DNA from: Bombus terrestris
Taxonomy: Eukaryota; Arthropoda; Insecta; Hymenoptera; Apidae
DNA: 64,000 nt
Direction of reading: 5' to 3'
Assembly (NCBI RefSeq): GCF_910591885.1
Contig: NC_063275.1
Coordinates: 13,752,501 to 13,816,500 of the forward strand
The position numbers and the translations under genes were made by a program. Each line of letters starts with the position of its first letter. Positions within the stretch are counted from its first letter, which is position 1. Of the stretch, positions 14,156 to 27,250 are shown one piece after another. The notes beneath the pieces are model-generated. The model did not search any database. It saw only the letters and a program-made list of their open reading frames with translations, and was not told where the DNA came from.

Positions 14156-14600
14156 TCACTTCGGGCTACGTAAACAGCAGGTGACTGATTCGACGAATCG
14201 GGCAGTTGTATTTTTACGAAGCCGACCGTCGACCTGACGAGCGAAATAATTCATCCCTGAAAAGGTTAATCGCAGCGGGACTCGAGCTTCTTTCGCTTCC
14301 GGCGAGAGGGTCCGCGAGTGGAAGAGAGGAAAAACGAGCAGCAAGCAAGGAAGGGTCAGTGCAAACGTAGCTGCGGCAACGGCAGAAGAACCAGAAGAAG
14401 AAGAAGAACAGAAGGAAGGAGAACGAGGAGGAGGTGGTGGAGGAAGGTGGAGCAAAGACTCGAAAGTTTTCGGTATTTCGCTCACGCACGCTCGCACGCA
14501 AGCACGCACGCACTCGCTCACGCAACAAGAACGTTTCGCAAAAGCCACGATCTGCTCTACGACGGAATTGCTCTTATTCGGCACCGAGGTTGCGCTATAG
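14156..14600. other. Purine-rich and CACGC-rich low-complexity island
   Basis: From about 14310 to 14460 the plus strand is strongly purine-rich, with repeated GAA, GAAG and GGAGGAGGTGG words. From 14485 to 14522 it changes to repeated CACGC and CTCGC words. The overlapping frames (142 codons minus, 108 and 110 codons plus) read as poly-Arg, poly-Ser and poly-Pro runs, so they follow from the repeat composition and are not evidence for a gene. Confidence 0.5.
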
Positions 14601-17460
14601 TACGGGCACGTTTCGACCCAGTGCCTTTATTCCAAGCCAGATAAACGGTTGTCGATTAATCGTGAAATTCCATTCTGCCTTTTACTTGGACGCGATGTTG
14701 CTCATCGCTATGGAATCCAGGCGAATAATTAAATTCGGAGGAGAAAGAGTTCACGTTCATCGATGAGAAATATGTATCTGTGTATAGCGAAACGTGGATC
14801 GCGTTGCGACCACCGCACCAGCAGCAGCAGATTCATAGAATTAATGGACGCCGAGGCTGGACTTCTTGTTTCGTAGTTGTGTATTGCGAGGGCACTTCAT
14901 TAGTCAGTTTGTCCGGGCACTTTTTAGATCCAATCGGTAGATGAGTGTATTACAATTTATATGACGGTAGCCTGGCTAAGTAAGAACGAGACACTTCTAC
15001 AAATGATCGCGCGACTCCCCTTTTATAGAACTCACCCTCGTAGAAGCGCATAACACGATCTTTTAAACCCTCTCGGGCACTTAATATCGCTTCATTTTTA
15101 AATATCATACACTGCATTCCTTTACTTTTGCTATGTTAAATTGCCAGCTTTTATGAATGGAACATCTTTTAAATTCTATACAAGTTGCGAATGAAAAAGA
15201 AAAAAACAGTCTCGATCATCGTATAAAGAACGACATGAAAATTCATAGATTTAAGAATAATTAAACATCTTATCAGATGACACCATTTCTTTCAATGGTT
15301 TTAATCACTGGGAGCAGAGAACTTGGCTTTTCATAAGTTACGAATACGAATATTTTATTTTCCGCTGATTTACTGTAATTTAGTTGCATAAATATCTTGA
15401 TATCTTAAAATCACAGTTATCTTTTTATCTATTCCGCGTAAATACAAGGATCATAATTTTAACCTCGCTTATCACGAAACACAACTATTAAAATTTCAGT
15501 GATATCAGATACGAATTTTATTTGTTCCAAAGTGAAACCGTCTTATACGAGTCCGGTCTACCATATCCATAGATTCTCAAACACGTTATTAACTGCCCGA
15601 AAACTCTGATATTTCACATACGAATGAGTAAGATTCAACAAAGGGCCGCTGATTTCTGCTACGAAAAGTTAGCGCTATCATAAAGTAGCATTATGATCGC
15701 GATAACGGTGCATCGAAAGTCGCAATGCCAAGCAAATTAACGGGAGATACCGGAACGGGGTAATTTAGATTAGGAGCGCCGCGAGGCCGCGCAATTAAAC
15801 ATAAAATACCGACGCTCGCTGGAATTTCAAGCTAATAAGTAATAAGAGACGATAAGGGAGGGCCGTCGGCTCGTACATCAGATCGAACCCACGCACCGCG
15901 GAGCAATTTCATTTCCAACGCGCGGCACGTACGAACAGATTATCAGAATGTTGCGGCCAGCATCTCGTGGCTACGATCTCTTTCTCTCTCTCTTCTATCT
16001 GTCGCTCTCTTTCGCTCTCGCTACTTGTGCTATCCGGACGGAATATCGTTTCGCGTGATACAACCGCGACCAAACGGATCTACGGTCACCTGTTGCGCCG
16101 CCGCGCAAATCTATTTTGGAAATTGAAATCGCATGGAATTACGTCAGGGTTGGTTCAACTCTGGACTTATCGAGAATCAACTGTCCTTCAGAGTGAGATT
16201 TTCTATTGCATACATTTGATATTGCATACATATAATTTCTGATTCTTGCGATTAATTAGTACACTGCTACACGCGAAGTATCGTCTTCTTCAAATAAAAC
16301 CTTAACTACGTATAGCTTTTTCCAGATACGAAAATCATAAGTTAAAAATATGATAAACACTATTCGTCGTTTTTTTATAGAAGAACGTTTGAAATTTTCA
16401 AATATGTTAGTAACCGATCATACATAAGAAGTAGGTGGAAATGAATAAATTAAATAAATTAAATTAAATACGTATTTTTGTCACCATCTTGGGCGGTTAA
16501 AAAATATCAAGAACGTTAGTTACGTGTATAGTCTAATATTAACGAAGTTAAGTTAACATAGCAACTGAATTAATATTATTCGTTTCTTACGAAACATCGT
16601 GGAATTACCAACTATTTTCAAAAGACAGGAATGATCTGATTATTCTTATCTGAACAGAGTATTTAATAGCTTCTATATCATGTTTAAATTTCAACTCTAA
16701 TTAAATGACGAATCTGTTTATGTATAGTGTTTAATATTCAACAGCAGTTGTAAATGAAATATAATATTACGGAAAGACTTGATAGTTAATGAGATTTGTA
16801 GGTTTCTACTATTTCAGAATCATCGATTAAGAGAAGGAAGGTGCGTAGACGCTGAGGCGAGAACATCAATGACAACCACGTGCTTGCAAACAAGACTCGG
16901 CAAGGTTATCGTTCTATCTGCATACATAAGGATTCTACTTACACGCCACACCTAAAACACGAATATTACTTCGATTTTTACAAAACGACCGAATACTAAA
17001 ATTGTGCCTTCATGTTCTGGAACACATCCAGATAACTTATTTTCTTAGCATCTTAATAAACGTAATTCAACGAATCGTATAACATAAATAGCAGACTAAA
17101 ATCTAATTAGACTGACTTTAATCCCTTATGTGTGCAGACTGATGTCAGGAAGCTTGTTAACTTTCTTATTTTCTTTCGTTTATCGAAACCAATCTCGCCA
17201 AGGGATCTATAAAAAGCTATACGTATAATTTACACCCGCTGAATACACCGCATCACGCACAACCATAAACATACGATCAAAAAACCAACAAGAATGAACG
17301 ACGCATTATTGAAAATCAGAGCTCAACAGACCACGTAGAACGTTATAAAGTGAACGAACAGAACCATGGCCGATCCCTGGGATTTAATCAGAGAGCGAGT
17401 CTCGATAAACTCGGCTCGAGGATCATACTTTCGCATAGATTCGCGAGATCCCTTGCTATT
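14601..17460. other. AT-rich non-genic stretch
   Basis: No gene was supported. There is a short GCA/CAG run at about 14815-14831 and a GC-richer pocket at 15770-16100 that includes CTCT runs near 15980-16020. The rest is AT-rich, with no structure I recognised. Confidence 0.4.
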
Positions 17461-18905
17461 TGTTAAGAGAAAAGAGAGAGAGAGAAAAAAATAAGTTCCA
17501 GTACACGATACGGGTTTAGGAGCGCGAACCACACTCTCGGTAGTCTCTCACCTGTTGCGGTGTGCTCGTCGTACCACAGGTGGGGCCGTGGGTGGGAGTG
17601 CTCCAGGTAAGAGGCTGCAGTTTGATAAAGAGGAAGATACCCTTCCTCCGATGCTACAGCTCCACAACGAAGAACGAAGAGGAGAAAGGGAGAAGGAGAA
17701 CGAGTGAGTGCCGCAGAGGGCTCACTTTTACCCGCGCGCGAGGGGAAAAGAGTCCGCGGAGGCTGCCAGGCTGGCTGGCACGCTACGTGAGCGGCATGCA
17801 CGCACAACCTCTCCTCTGCTTCATCCCCAGCTTCTTCGATCGCTGTTCTCCCTACCTGCTTCATGTTCTTCCTCTTTATTCTTCCTCCCTTTCTATCCTC
17901 CTTTTTACCAACGGCTCTGGTCCATGGTCTGTTGACTCACCCGCACCACGCCATCGTACCTCCGTTCACCCGTATACTTCCAGCCAGACCACGACGATGC
18001 TCGAGAGTTTGGATAGCGAGGAAAAAACGAAAGCTATCGTGAATCGAAGGGAGGTAATTAATTGGCCGAAGGTTAATACGCAACGCTATCTCGATTGACC
18101 CGTCTCTTCTTCCAGCGAAGAAGAGTAAGTAGAGAGTAGCGAGCGTAGGTGGGTCCCTAGAATGAATCGAGCGCGGTGAGTCTCGAGAACTTCCGATCGG
18201 AAAACCAATTTCCTCTACAGACGAAGAGTAGCCCCTTACGACCATGTGTAAATACGTATGTATATAATAAATACGTACGACCGTGGCGTGGTAAACAATC
18301 GACAGAGGTTAATTCAATTCGGATATCGCGATCGACCTTGCGCGAACGCGTAGGCGTTTAAAAGGCAGGGACACGAGCTTACGAGCCATGACGGGATAAT
18401 TCAATAAACGTAGAACCGATCGGCTCACGATCGAGGATTTCGAGGGCGGCGCGGCCCTCGTGGACAATATCGGGGGTCCGATGAACACGAAATGAAATTC
18501 AGCGGAATTAATAACCTCTGCGCACGTAGGTATCACGGAGGCCTCGGAATTTATTAGTAGCCGCGGTCGTTGCACGGTGTTCGAGCTCGAGATTACTAAT
18601 AATAAAACTGCTAATGATATACTCACTGCGAGACAACCGGTACTTGTAGTCGGTCAAAGTACCACCGAACTTATAAACAGCACCGATCCATAACCATAAA
18701 TAATACCTAAGGCCACGCTCACTGTGTTCGTGCGATCGGCGAAATAAATTGCGAGGCCGGAGCTCGCGCGGCAGCGCGCGCACGCACGCGGGCCGCCCTC
18801 ACGATCCAGCACGCGTGTACCCGCGCACCTGCACCTACGCCCTGGTGATACTTTAGACTCGCCCTTTTTTCCAACTCGCGTCCACCGCGAACCTCGCAAG
18901 ACCGA
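17461..18905. other. Extended GC-rich, CpG-dense island
   Basis: This is one of the larger GC-rich islands. It begins with a short GA tract near 17470, has pyrimidine-rich stretches at 17815-17925 and very CpG-dense DNA at 18750-18850. Frames of 100 to 178 codons exist on both strands but encode low-complexity Arg- and Ser-rich sequences with no known domain. A first exon or promoter region would look like this, but no splice-linked coding sequence could be assembled by eye. Confidence 0.35.
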
Positions 18906-19980
18906 GTATCGACCAAAGTAGATAAATCGGAATGAGGTTTATATATACGGTCAAGAGACCTGAGATACATACGTCGCGAAACCTCGCTGCACTACCAGCG
19001 ATCTAACCCTGTCCGAAGATGATAAAAACGCCTGCCATGCTCCCTTTCGCTCCCACGATGTTCATATCGTGAGATATTTTATGTGTCGATACTCGAATCG
19101 ATGTAACGAGATGACAGACTGTTTATTCGAGGTAGGAATTTCTATTTACGATACGTTTAGAAACATAATGAAATATGGTAGCAAGAATGTAATTGGTTCT
19201 GAAACTTCATTCGTTGTAATATTTATTTCAATATGTTCGTTCTCGTATAAGAATAAATTTTAACGATTATAAAACGTTATGATATCCTGATTTCGTTAGT
19301 AGAAACATCAATAAAAACGTAGCTGTAGCATTATTCATTTCAGTATATCGTGTTATATGTAATGTTATTTTTTCTGCATTTGGTATCCTAAATCGGAGGT
19401 ATTAATTAAGTTTATTATTGCTGTTTATTATTCATATATAGTTACATCCGCCTAAGCAAAAGATTACCGTTGAATGTGATTAACGCTGTCAGAAATCACG
19501 AAATAATATTATCCTTCTAGCAGAATGATAAATACATCCGGATTACAGCTTGTCAAAAGAATGAATACGATTCCTCGAATGACCAAGCACGATTTCTTAA
19601 AATAATAGAACGTCCAAGAACAGTAGCGTATATTCCAAACACGCTGCAATAAACACACCTATTTGAATCATTAACCTGGCAAGCAAGTTGCGCTATCAAA
19701 GAAGTCTAACAAGAACGCGTGATCGATGCATCCCTTTCTTGCGTAAATACGAAACTCCCGGAATGGCACAGCGGAAACGGTAAGCATCGATTCACCTGCA
19801 GCAGAAAGACGTAGCAGCGACCAATCATCGAGCACAGACACGATCACGCTTTCCACTAATTACGAGAGCTAATCCCGTGTTGCGGCTGGAGATGAGTCAC
19901 GCCTTTCGCGAGCTCGTGATTACCAGGCTTTGCTCGAGGCGTTCGCTACCCGGCAGCTCCTAAGTTACACGTCGCACCCG
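18906..19980. other. AT-rich non-genic stretch
   Basis: No gene or repeat was recognised. GC content rises toward the 3' end. Confidence 0.4.
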
Positions 19981-20099
19981 GAGGCTCGAGGATAAATCGA
20001 AAGAAATCACGAGCCGGCGCGGCGATACGTCACGCGTGCCGTCCCTGAAACTCGCAACTACCACCCTCCCTCCAAGGGAGACGCACACGCCACAGAGAC

Positions 20100-20870
20100 C
20101 ACAGAGTAGCTCGCGGTGGTGGCTGTCGGTTAATTAAAGTTTCATCGAATATATAACGCGATTGATTCATAATCGTAAATAACCAAGGTAGGCCGCGTTC
20201 CTGCGCTCTAACTAATTACACGAAACGGGGCGCAAATCGTGACGCGACACCTGCTGTCACATCTGCGCCCCGAAGGTGGTGGCAGCCATGGACTTCCTTT
20301 TAAAGAGTGCCAGTCGGCCGCGAACCGCCGACAAAGTAGATAAATCAACGAAGACGATCACGACTCGGCGATAGGAACTCTTATCGCGATACACGTATCG
20401 CCGTGTGGAAAAAGTCTCAGCGGTGGACACGCGAGTCGCGAGGCGACGCGACGCGACTAAGAACATCATCCTCGCGGCTCGTAACACGGCGCTCGCTGTC
20501 GCAAGACAAATCTTCTGGCAACATAAAACGCGATGCTTATGCGCGACGAACCGTGCCCCGCGGCGTTGGCACCCCACGGCCAACGGGGAATTAATTCGAA
20601 CGGCCGAGTCGATGTAATTAATAATTAACCGAATGCTTAATTAGTAAGGGAGCATTCCGACCAATTAGACCGACCGGCATGGGATGAAGATGTGACTGTC
20701 CTTGCGTCCCACTGGGAAAGAAGATCGTGCCACTCGACTTCTCTCCTCCGCCATGGATGTGCACGTCCGCCCCATCCCTTTCTGCCGCGCTGAATCTTCC
20801 GACGTTTCGTGGCGTGTAATTGCTGCCTCTTAATTGCACTCCCGTGGAACCCGGCATCCAACGGCAGCTC
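20100..20870. promoter_or_regulatory. Candidate cis-regulatory region with clustered TAATT words
   Basis: At least eight homeodomain-type cores lie in GC-richer DNA: near 20129 (TTAATTAA), 20210 (CTAATTA), 20587 (AATTAATT), 20614-20640 (TAATTAATAATTAA, then TTAATTAG), 20662 (CAATTAG), 20813 (TAATTG) and 20829 (TTAATTG). In insects such cores bind homeodomain proteins in developmental enhancers. The cluster is seen; enhancer function is inference, because TAATT is common in AT-rich genomes, although the surrounding DNA here is not AT-rich. Confidence 0.25.
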
Positions 20871-20899
20871 GATCCGTTGCCTCTCAACCTCCATCGCAT

Positions 20900-22740
20900 C
20901 TCCGAGGCTGTGTATTTACGTTGTTTGTGGTTGCTTGGCGTGATCGTGTTTGACGCAGGTTTTCAGTATTAATTGTATTATAATAGAAATCGTTCGAAAT
21001 TCTAGCAAGCATTCGTGTGGCTCGCTAGTTCGATAGCCAAGTAAAGAGAAACTCACTCTCAGTTTTATATGCGGTAGTTTATAGGTATTCGATCGCTTAT
21101 AAAAACCATTTATGAATATATTACGCGTGTTATCTGAAATATTTTCCATTAGCATTATAATTGTTACGCGATTATGTCGAAACAAACCTGAAAACATACA
21201 TAGGAACTACAAGATACGTTGAATACACAAAAATTAACTACGTAATACCAATTACAGGCGAGTCTGTATCCAATAATAATTAATGTGGCAACTTATTCCT
21301 AGCAAAATTTCTTAATAACATGGCAGTTAACACAGATTTGTTCTCCCATACCGTTATTACGCGAAACTACACAGAATACCTGCATCGAAATATTCTCCAT
21401 ATATTCATAGAAAGCTGGAGTTTAAATCTCAGCAATCAAAATTCGTTGTATCATGCGCGTATCATCGAGAATACTAACTGAATCTAATTTCTCGATGAAT
21501 TTTCGAACAAATAAAACGAAAATCACGTGGCTATGACTGTAACAGGAGTTTCAACAGAAACATTCGTCGTGAATCAGTCATCCGCGAATAATAGCTCGCG
21601 AAGGATGGCAAGGAAAATCACCGACCGTTGATTTATCGCGTCGCGGATCGACATTGTCGATACAACCACCGCGTGGAGCCCAATAGTTTATATCGTAGAC
21701 ATAGGTAGCCTCGACGAAGACCGAATAGTCTATGTAAGTTATGGTTTAATACGGCATATGCTAATCCAGATTGATAAAATAGCGGTCGACCGGTCGTAAA
21801 TCTCGACCGGTGGACCTTCGCTCGCGATTGGACCAGCGACGCCTCTTACGAAAGCCTTGAAAGCCTTCGTATCTCACCCTCCGCGTAATCGAGCGAAGCA
21901 TTGATATCCCGTCGTGTCGTTTAGAACCGAGATAATTCGTACAATAGCCGTGCAATCGTTTCTGTTTCTTGTATCGAGCGAACAAAGTCACAGTCGATAA
22001 ATGAAAGAAAAAATAAAAACCAGCCGGGGAATAGTAAAAAATGATTTTCAGTGGTTTGGGCGGAGAACAGGAATATTAAACTGGGAAGTCGCGTAGGCTG
22101 GTTTTTCTCGCTTCGACGATTCGGAACCATTGAAGCGGTAATGGTTTATCGAACGACTTTCCGCCAGCTGAGATTGATGCGGAGGGCATAAGATTATTGG
22201 AAAACGCGTTCGTTAAAATTCCTTCGAGTCGATGTGGTAGCTTGAATTGCTCTCAGTAGGAAGGAACTCGTATTTGTACTAAATTGGCGTATTGTTGCGT
22301 ACGGAATATCGGTAGGTTTAAAAGATCGTTCGAGAATAAAAATTCATACGTCAATGTCCGACAAGTTTTGTCTTGCAGATTTCCATGCAATCGAAGGCAT
22401 AAATCTTCCCTTGTCTTTTGTAAATTTTTCAAACTTAAGTCAAACGCTAGGCTGGTAGAATTGGCAAGTAATAGTCGAGGTTAAAGGTGAAGTACCGTGT
22501 GCGGGAGAAGCATATAGTCATAAGTCTTCGATTTTTTACGGACGATTCCATTTACTGTCGGCTATACGCCATATTTTATCAACAATACGAAGAATTACAA
22601 CTCTATAGTCATGGTATCCCGTATAATTTAGCTAAACGGCCTGCAAACTAAAAGCAAACCTATTTAAAAGCCAAGAAACAAAGCAAACTAAAACACCTTA
22701 TTCGCAATCAGGCCAACAAGAATCGTAAAAGTCTCCTCCG
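20900..22740. other. AT-rich non-genic stretch
   Basis: No supportable gene. Short opposing open frames occur at 21760-22130 with no recognisable content. Confidence 0.4.
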
Positions 22741-22829
22741 TAATCTTCTTTAAGTATCTCGACTTTCCAAAGTTCGACAGATCGAACACGTCGAAAACAA
22801 GCGTTCCGTTTCTGCGTATCCTTGGAAGA

Positions 22830-24230
22830 GACGCGTACGAGGGTTACTGCACCGCGAGGGAAAGCAGGACCGGACGTTGGTAGCCGAAGAGTAGCCCCTG
22901 TGGTAGCAGCGAAGTGGTAGCCCAAGGCTACTAGAAGATTGCCGGCAGACAGGTGGGTGAGGCGAAGGATGGCTGAAGTAAAAGGCAAGAGAGGATGGTG
23001 TTGTGTACCCCTCCGCCCTTCCTCTCCTCTTCTTTGTCCTCGTCTTCATCATCATCATCATCATCATCATCTTCTTCTTCTTCTTCTTCTTCTTCTCCTC
23101 TTCTTCTTCTTCTTCCTCTTCTGCCTCTCCTTTCGGGGCTCCTTTTCTCGGGGCCCACTTAGCCGCACGCGAGACTTCCAGTGCTCGAATAGAAGCCGTG
23201 CGTTCCCCGCAGTCTCCTTCCCCTCCTGCACGCTTTTTTCTTTCTCTTCTCGCACTCGACTTCCAGCGCCCTGGGGGCGCGAGAAAGCTACGAACACCAC
23301 ACAGGGACTGTTGCGGAGGAGGAGAAAGAGGTTGAAGAGAAAGAGGACGATGTGATGAACGAAGGAAGAGAGAAGGTTGACGCGAAAAGTGGTAGAAGAA
23401 GAGGTAAGCGAGGATCATAGCGACGAAGAGAAGCGGCTAGGGTGCATTGATCATAGATTTATTCGAACGGGAAGCCCCGAAATTGCCCGATTACGATGTT
23501 ACACGCCGCGCTCATAGGAAGAAAGAGAGGTACGTCACGACTTTTGCTCTTCGTTTGACGGTGAACGAGATCGAAGGAGGGAGACTCGCGATGGAGAGAA
23601 GAAAAATGGACGCGATGGAAGGTGAAGAAAGAGGGAAAGAGAAAGACAGAAGAGTGAACGAGCGAGCAAGGGAAGGGTGAAGAGGAAGGGAACAGTGACG
23701 GGCCCCAGTTGTAAAACCGACGTTGCGAGACGTAGGCGATGCACCGAGCAATCGACCGACTCCTCTTGGCTCCGGCAATGGAGCACCGGGGCCGTTCCTC
23801 TTTTGAGGGTGGCAATTTGCGGTAATATCGCCAACGACGAGGTAGCGCCCATAATGGGGCCCCAGGGCCCCCACCGGTAGAACGTGTAACTCGGCCCTCG
23901 CCTCTGCCCCGCGGCACTCGACTCTTCTTTTCCCGAGGGGAACCTGCTTTTCGATGACAACCGATCACGATCGGGATCGTTTCGAGCGCGAGCCCGACTC
24001 TTCTCCTTCGCTTGTCTTTTACTCCATCTCTCTTCCTATCTATCTCCATCTCTTCGCCATGTGGTTATTGCAACGTGCAAAAAACCATCGCGTTTCATTC
24101 CACCTTCCTTTCCATCCGTTTTCGCCTCGAAACGCGAGCGTTTATGGAACGCCTGAGAAATTGTACATTCAGGCTCGCACGACGCCACGGAAACAGTGAT
24201 CGAAGGATCGTTTGCCTTGCATGCTGGTAG
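22830..24230. other. GC-rich island with strong purine/pyrimidine strand bias
   Basis: The island holds the compound microsatellite at 23043-23120, a purine-rich plus strand at 23300-23420 and 23570-23695, and a pyrimidine-rich stretch at 23985-24060. Frames of 100 to 222 codons on both strands translate the repeats into poly-Glu, poly-Lys, poly-Asp, poly-His, poly-Leu or poly-Ser depending on frame, so they are not evidence for proteins. Confidence 0.5.
23043..23120 (+). repeat. Compound trinucleotide microsatellite (ATC)n(TTC)n
   Basis: A run of ATC triplets (about eight) passes directly into TTC triplets, interrupted by TCC, then more TTC. All three frames on each strand stay open across it, producing homopolymer amino-acid runs. 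It is a likely length-variable marker. Confidence 0.95.
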
Positions 24231-26645
24231 TTAAACGCGTTCTGCATCCTTATGGGTGTAAAAATAAATAAGAAGAAATAGAACCTGAGAATGAATCGCG
24301 TTTACACGTCGGTATACGTTAACGCATTCGTAGACCCGACAATTACTCCTTGAAAAATACACGAAACAGAAATACATCTTCTTCTAGCCGTTCAATAGAG
24401 CCATATTTCCCTGTTTGTTCAGCGATCGCGTAGTTTCACCGTACGAGCTATCCGCCTGTCGACACCGACATGATTCATTGTTTAAATAAGAAGTAACAGC
24501 GCGTAGGAATTTTCATGTACGCCCTGTGGCCGACCATTCGAATAATCGACACGCTTCAGAGAGCTGAAACAGTCGGCAGCAATTATCGAACCTCTCGCAG
24601 CAGTCCAGTCTAATCGGTCGTATGCCGTGGCACGACGAAAGGAATCGTTTGTTCTGCATCGCGGACTCCTGGAAGTCTCAACCTGTTCAGGTGAGACGGT
24701 ATCGCGACTGCTACAGCCTTGCCCTGAGCTATACACGGTATATAAACTCTCTTCGAACGGGTTCTTCCCCTCGGTTACGGCTCTTCATCGACCGGAGAAG
24801 TCTTACTCCGCGTCTGACCCGGACTATCCGCATCGAGAATCCTGCATCCTCATCAGCCTTCACCTTTCATTCATGATCTTCGTTCCTCCACATCACGCCC
24901 GTACGTCTTGCTCCGCGTCATAATTTATACGTTGTTAACTCGAAATACACAACATCCCTTTCTTCTTCTTCCTCCGTTTTCTTTCTTCTTTTTCCGGGTT
25001 CCTCTTTTAACTTACCCTTATCCACTGCTGTTGAAGAGATTCTTTTTATTCAAACGCGAGTAAGGTATTCCTTGGTAGATACACTAGTAGATAGATATTC
25101 AGTGTTTAAGATAGGATGATTCGAATTGATTATCGAATGGAATATTCGAAGGGTCGAACGAAGAGTGCGATAAATCATTATATAAAATTATTCCATGTAT
25201 TTTTGTGTAACGCGGCGAAAGTATGGCGATACTCATAAAATGCGATAGATATCTCGAAACAGCGTGTGAGATAAATTTTGACACAGCGTTCAACTTTTTT
25301 TTCGTGGAAATGTATTGCACAGAAAATATTGCTTCGCTCGTAATAGACATACTGTTTGATTTTGCTTTTAAATTGATACAATATCCTTGAATTTTCTATC
25401 GATATGGATTAAAAAAGTCTTCAAGCGTAATTACCACGTACAGGAGGTTTCTGTCGTTAATTCTAGCAATCGCGTGTATCGTGTATTTTAATTATCCGAT
25501 GCCTGAGAGTTTTGGTTAATTGAAAAGAACGCGAGACCCCTTTTCCCTGGAAGGGGCGTTGCACGTGCATCGAAGAACACGCGTAATACCGTATCGATAA
25601 CGAGGCATTAAATCGACAATTTTATTTGCCCATATCGATATCTTCCACTCAGCAGCGCCGAAAGGGAAAGCTCAGAATGGAAAACATATGACCAATTAAC
25701 ATCCAAAGTTTCTAATAAAAACGATGCAACGGGGATTAATGTCATTGGTAATAAATTTCAAACAGAGTCATTGGATTAAATATTAGCGAGCTTCTGCAAA
25801 ATATTAACAGCTTGTGCAAAATTACGATTATTCCAAACTCCCGGAGAATATTATCTTCTCATTGGCATTTTTATAACTGTTTAATTATCGTGCATTCGAA
25901 TAGATGCCTATTAAATTCCCTCGCTCGTCATTTTCACTTTTTACTCAGGTTTAATGTCGGTGCTCTCTATCTGCCGTATTTATCTTCCGTTTAATTGCCC
26001 CTATAGAAGCAGTGCCTCGCGGCTACGACTACGTGAATCACCAAACGAATCGTCGAAAAGAGAAGCTCGTCGCCCGTTTTCTTACTCGTGCGTCGATCCG
26101 ACTCGCGTATCGATCCGACTCGCTCATTGCGAAACAAGAGAGCCTCTCGTGTGGAACAAATAGCGGCGATCGCTCTCTTCTCGGACCAGTTTCAGTTACG
26201 ATACGCCTCGATCGAGGAAACATCCAGTTCGACGTAAACCGCAAGGGTAGTATTGCAACTCGAAACGAAGAAAAAACATTCGCGATTATCATCCTTTTTT
26301 CGTGAATTTTTGATCTTTTTTCGGATATAGAGAGATATAATATATTTTGTTACGAAGAAAAAATGCATTTGTATTATGAAATGTACAAGGGGAGATACTT
26401 TGGAATAGGATAAAATTTCAAGATCGGATGTACCGAAGAGAAGATCGTAAATTGAAGAATTTTTATCTACCTTTTACTACGATGTACTCATTGAATTTCT
26501 GGAAATTTGTATGACTTGGTTTAAAGAAATCTTTCAGTCCATATTTCTTTCAACAATTATCTCCAAGTCAATTCTTATCAATACAACAAAATTATAGAAT
26601 TCCTTTGTTTTTGTTTGCGTGATTGTATCAAGACGTTCATAATAG

Positions 26646-26647
<2 letters not shown>
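24231..26647. other. Mostly AT-rich non-genic stretch
   Basis: No gene was supported. The interval 24600-24920 is a moderately GC-rich pocket with open frames of 84 and 98 codons on the plus strand and 84 on the minus strand. Near 26091-26121 a 16-17 bp word containing TCGATCCGACTCGC occurs twice in tandem. Nothing else was recognised. Confidence 0.4.

Positions 26648-26703
<56 letters not shown>
26648..26703. repeat. (AT)n dinucleotide microsatellite, about 28 units
   Basis: A perfect alternating AT tract of about 56 bases. Its self-complementarity means it can extrude as a cruciform and it is expected to vary in length. The short tyrosine/isoleucine-repeat frames over it on both strands are artefacts. 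Confidence 0.97.
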
Positions 26704-26706
<3 letters not shown>

Positions 26707-26722
26707 CCAACTTCTTCAAACA

Positions 26723-27250
26723 TTAAGATACACATTTCATGAAAAACGTGGCGAAAAATTGTATTTGATTGTATTTGAGATTGAGTTTGTGTTGTAAAAA
26801 ATACAAAGATGCGCTGGAAGAGAAAAATGCAAAAATTTCAAGGTCAAGGCCAGCAAAGGGAACATTCCCATATGATGAAAGGTATCCTCGAGATATTGGT
26901 GGCCCCCGCTGGTCAGGGGCCTTATGAAACCCCATACCACACGGAAGACCCGCCGGCGAAACATCTTGCTGAAGACATTACTTATGGCAGTAATCGGGCT
27001 CTTGGCCACTAAGAGGTGATAAATTCAACGGGTTACATCTGACTGGCTCGCGTGAACGTACAACAAGCAATGGCTAACTTATGGATGGATTTCCTGACGA
27101 ATGATCCGAAGACCTCTTCCTCGTGTCTTCGTATTACATGCCGACAATTTCGATCTCAAGCTTCTACCTGCGCTTACATCAATATTTTGCGGTTTGCAGA
27201 AGACTATCATTTGGTAAATAGTTGTTTAGACTTATACTGTTGCTAAACTA
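26723..27250. other. Block of overlapping open frames, unassigned
   Basis: Between AT-rich flanks lies a less AT-rich block with three opposing or overlapping frames: minus 26737-27009 (90 codons), minus 26723-26935 (70 codons) and plus 26809-27012 (67 codons). A further plus frame runs 27052-27246. The minus strand has a pyrimidine tract ending in CAG near 26819, which could be a splice acceptor. I tested small mitochondrial proteins by eye and found only weak partial resemblances, which I do not trust. A decayed retrocopy or a short exon is possible. Confidence 0.2.

Noticed and set aside
23003..23418. Long open frames with acidic, basic or histidine runs
   Set aside because: They are translations of an ATC/TTC microsatellite and purine-biased DNA, open in all frames.
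26723..27012. Possible pseudogene of a small mitochondrial respiratory or ATP synthase subunit
   Set aside because: Different small subunits could be aligned equally poorly in different frames, so the resemblance is not specific.
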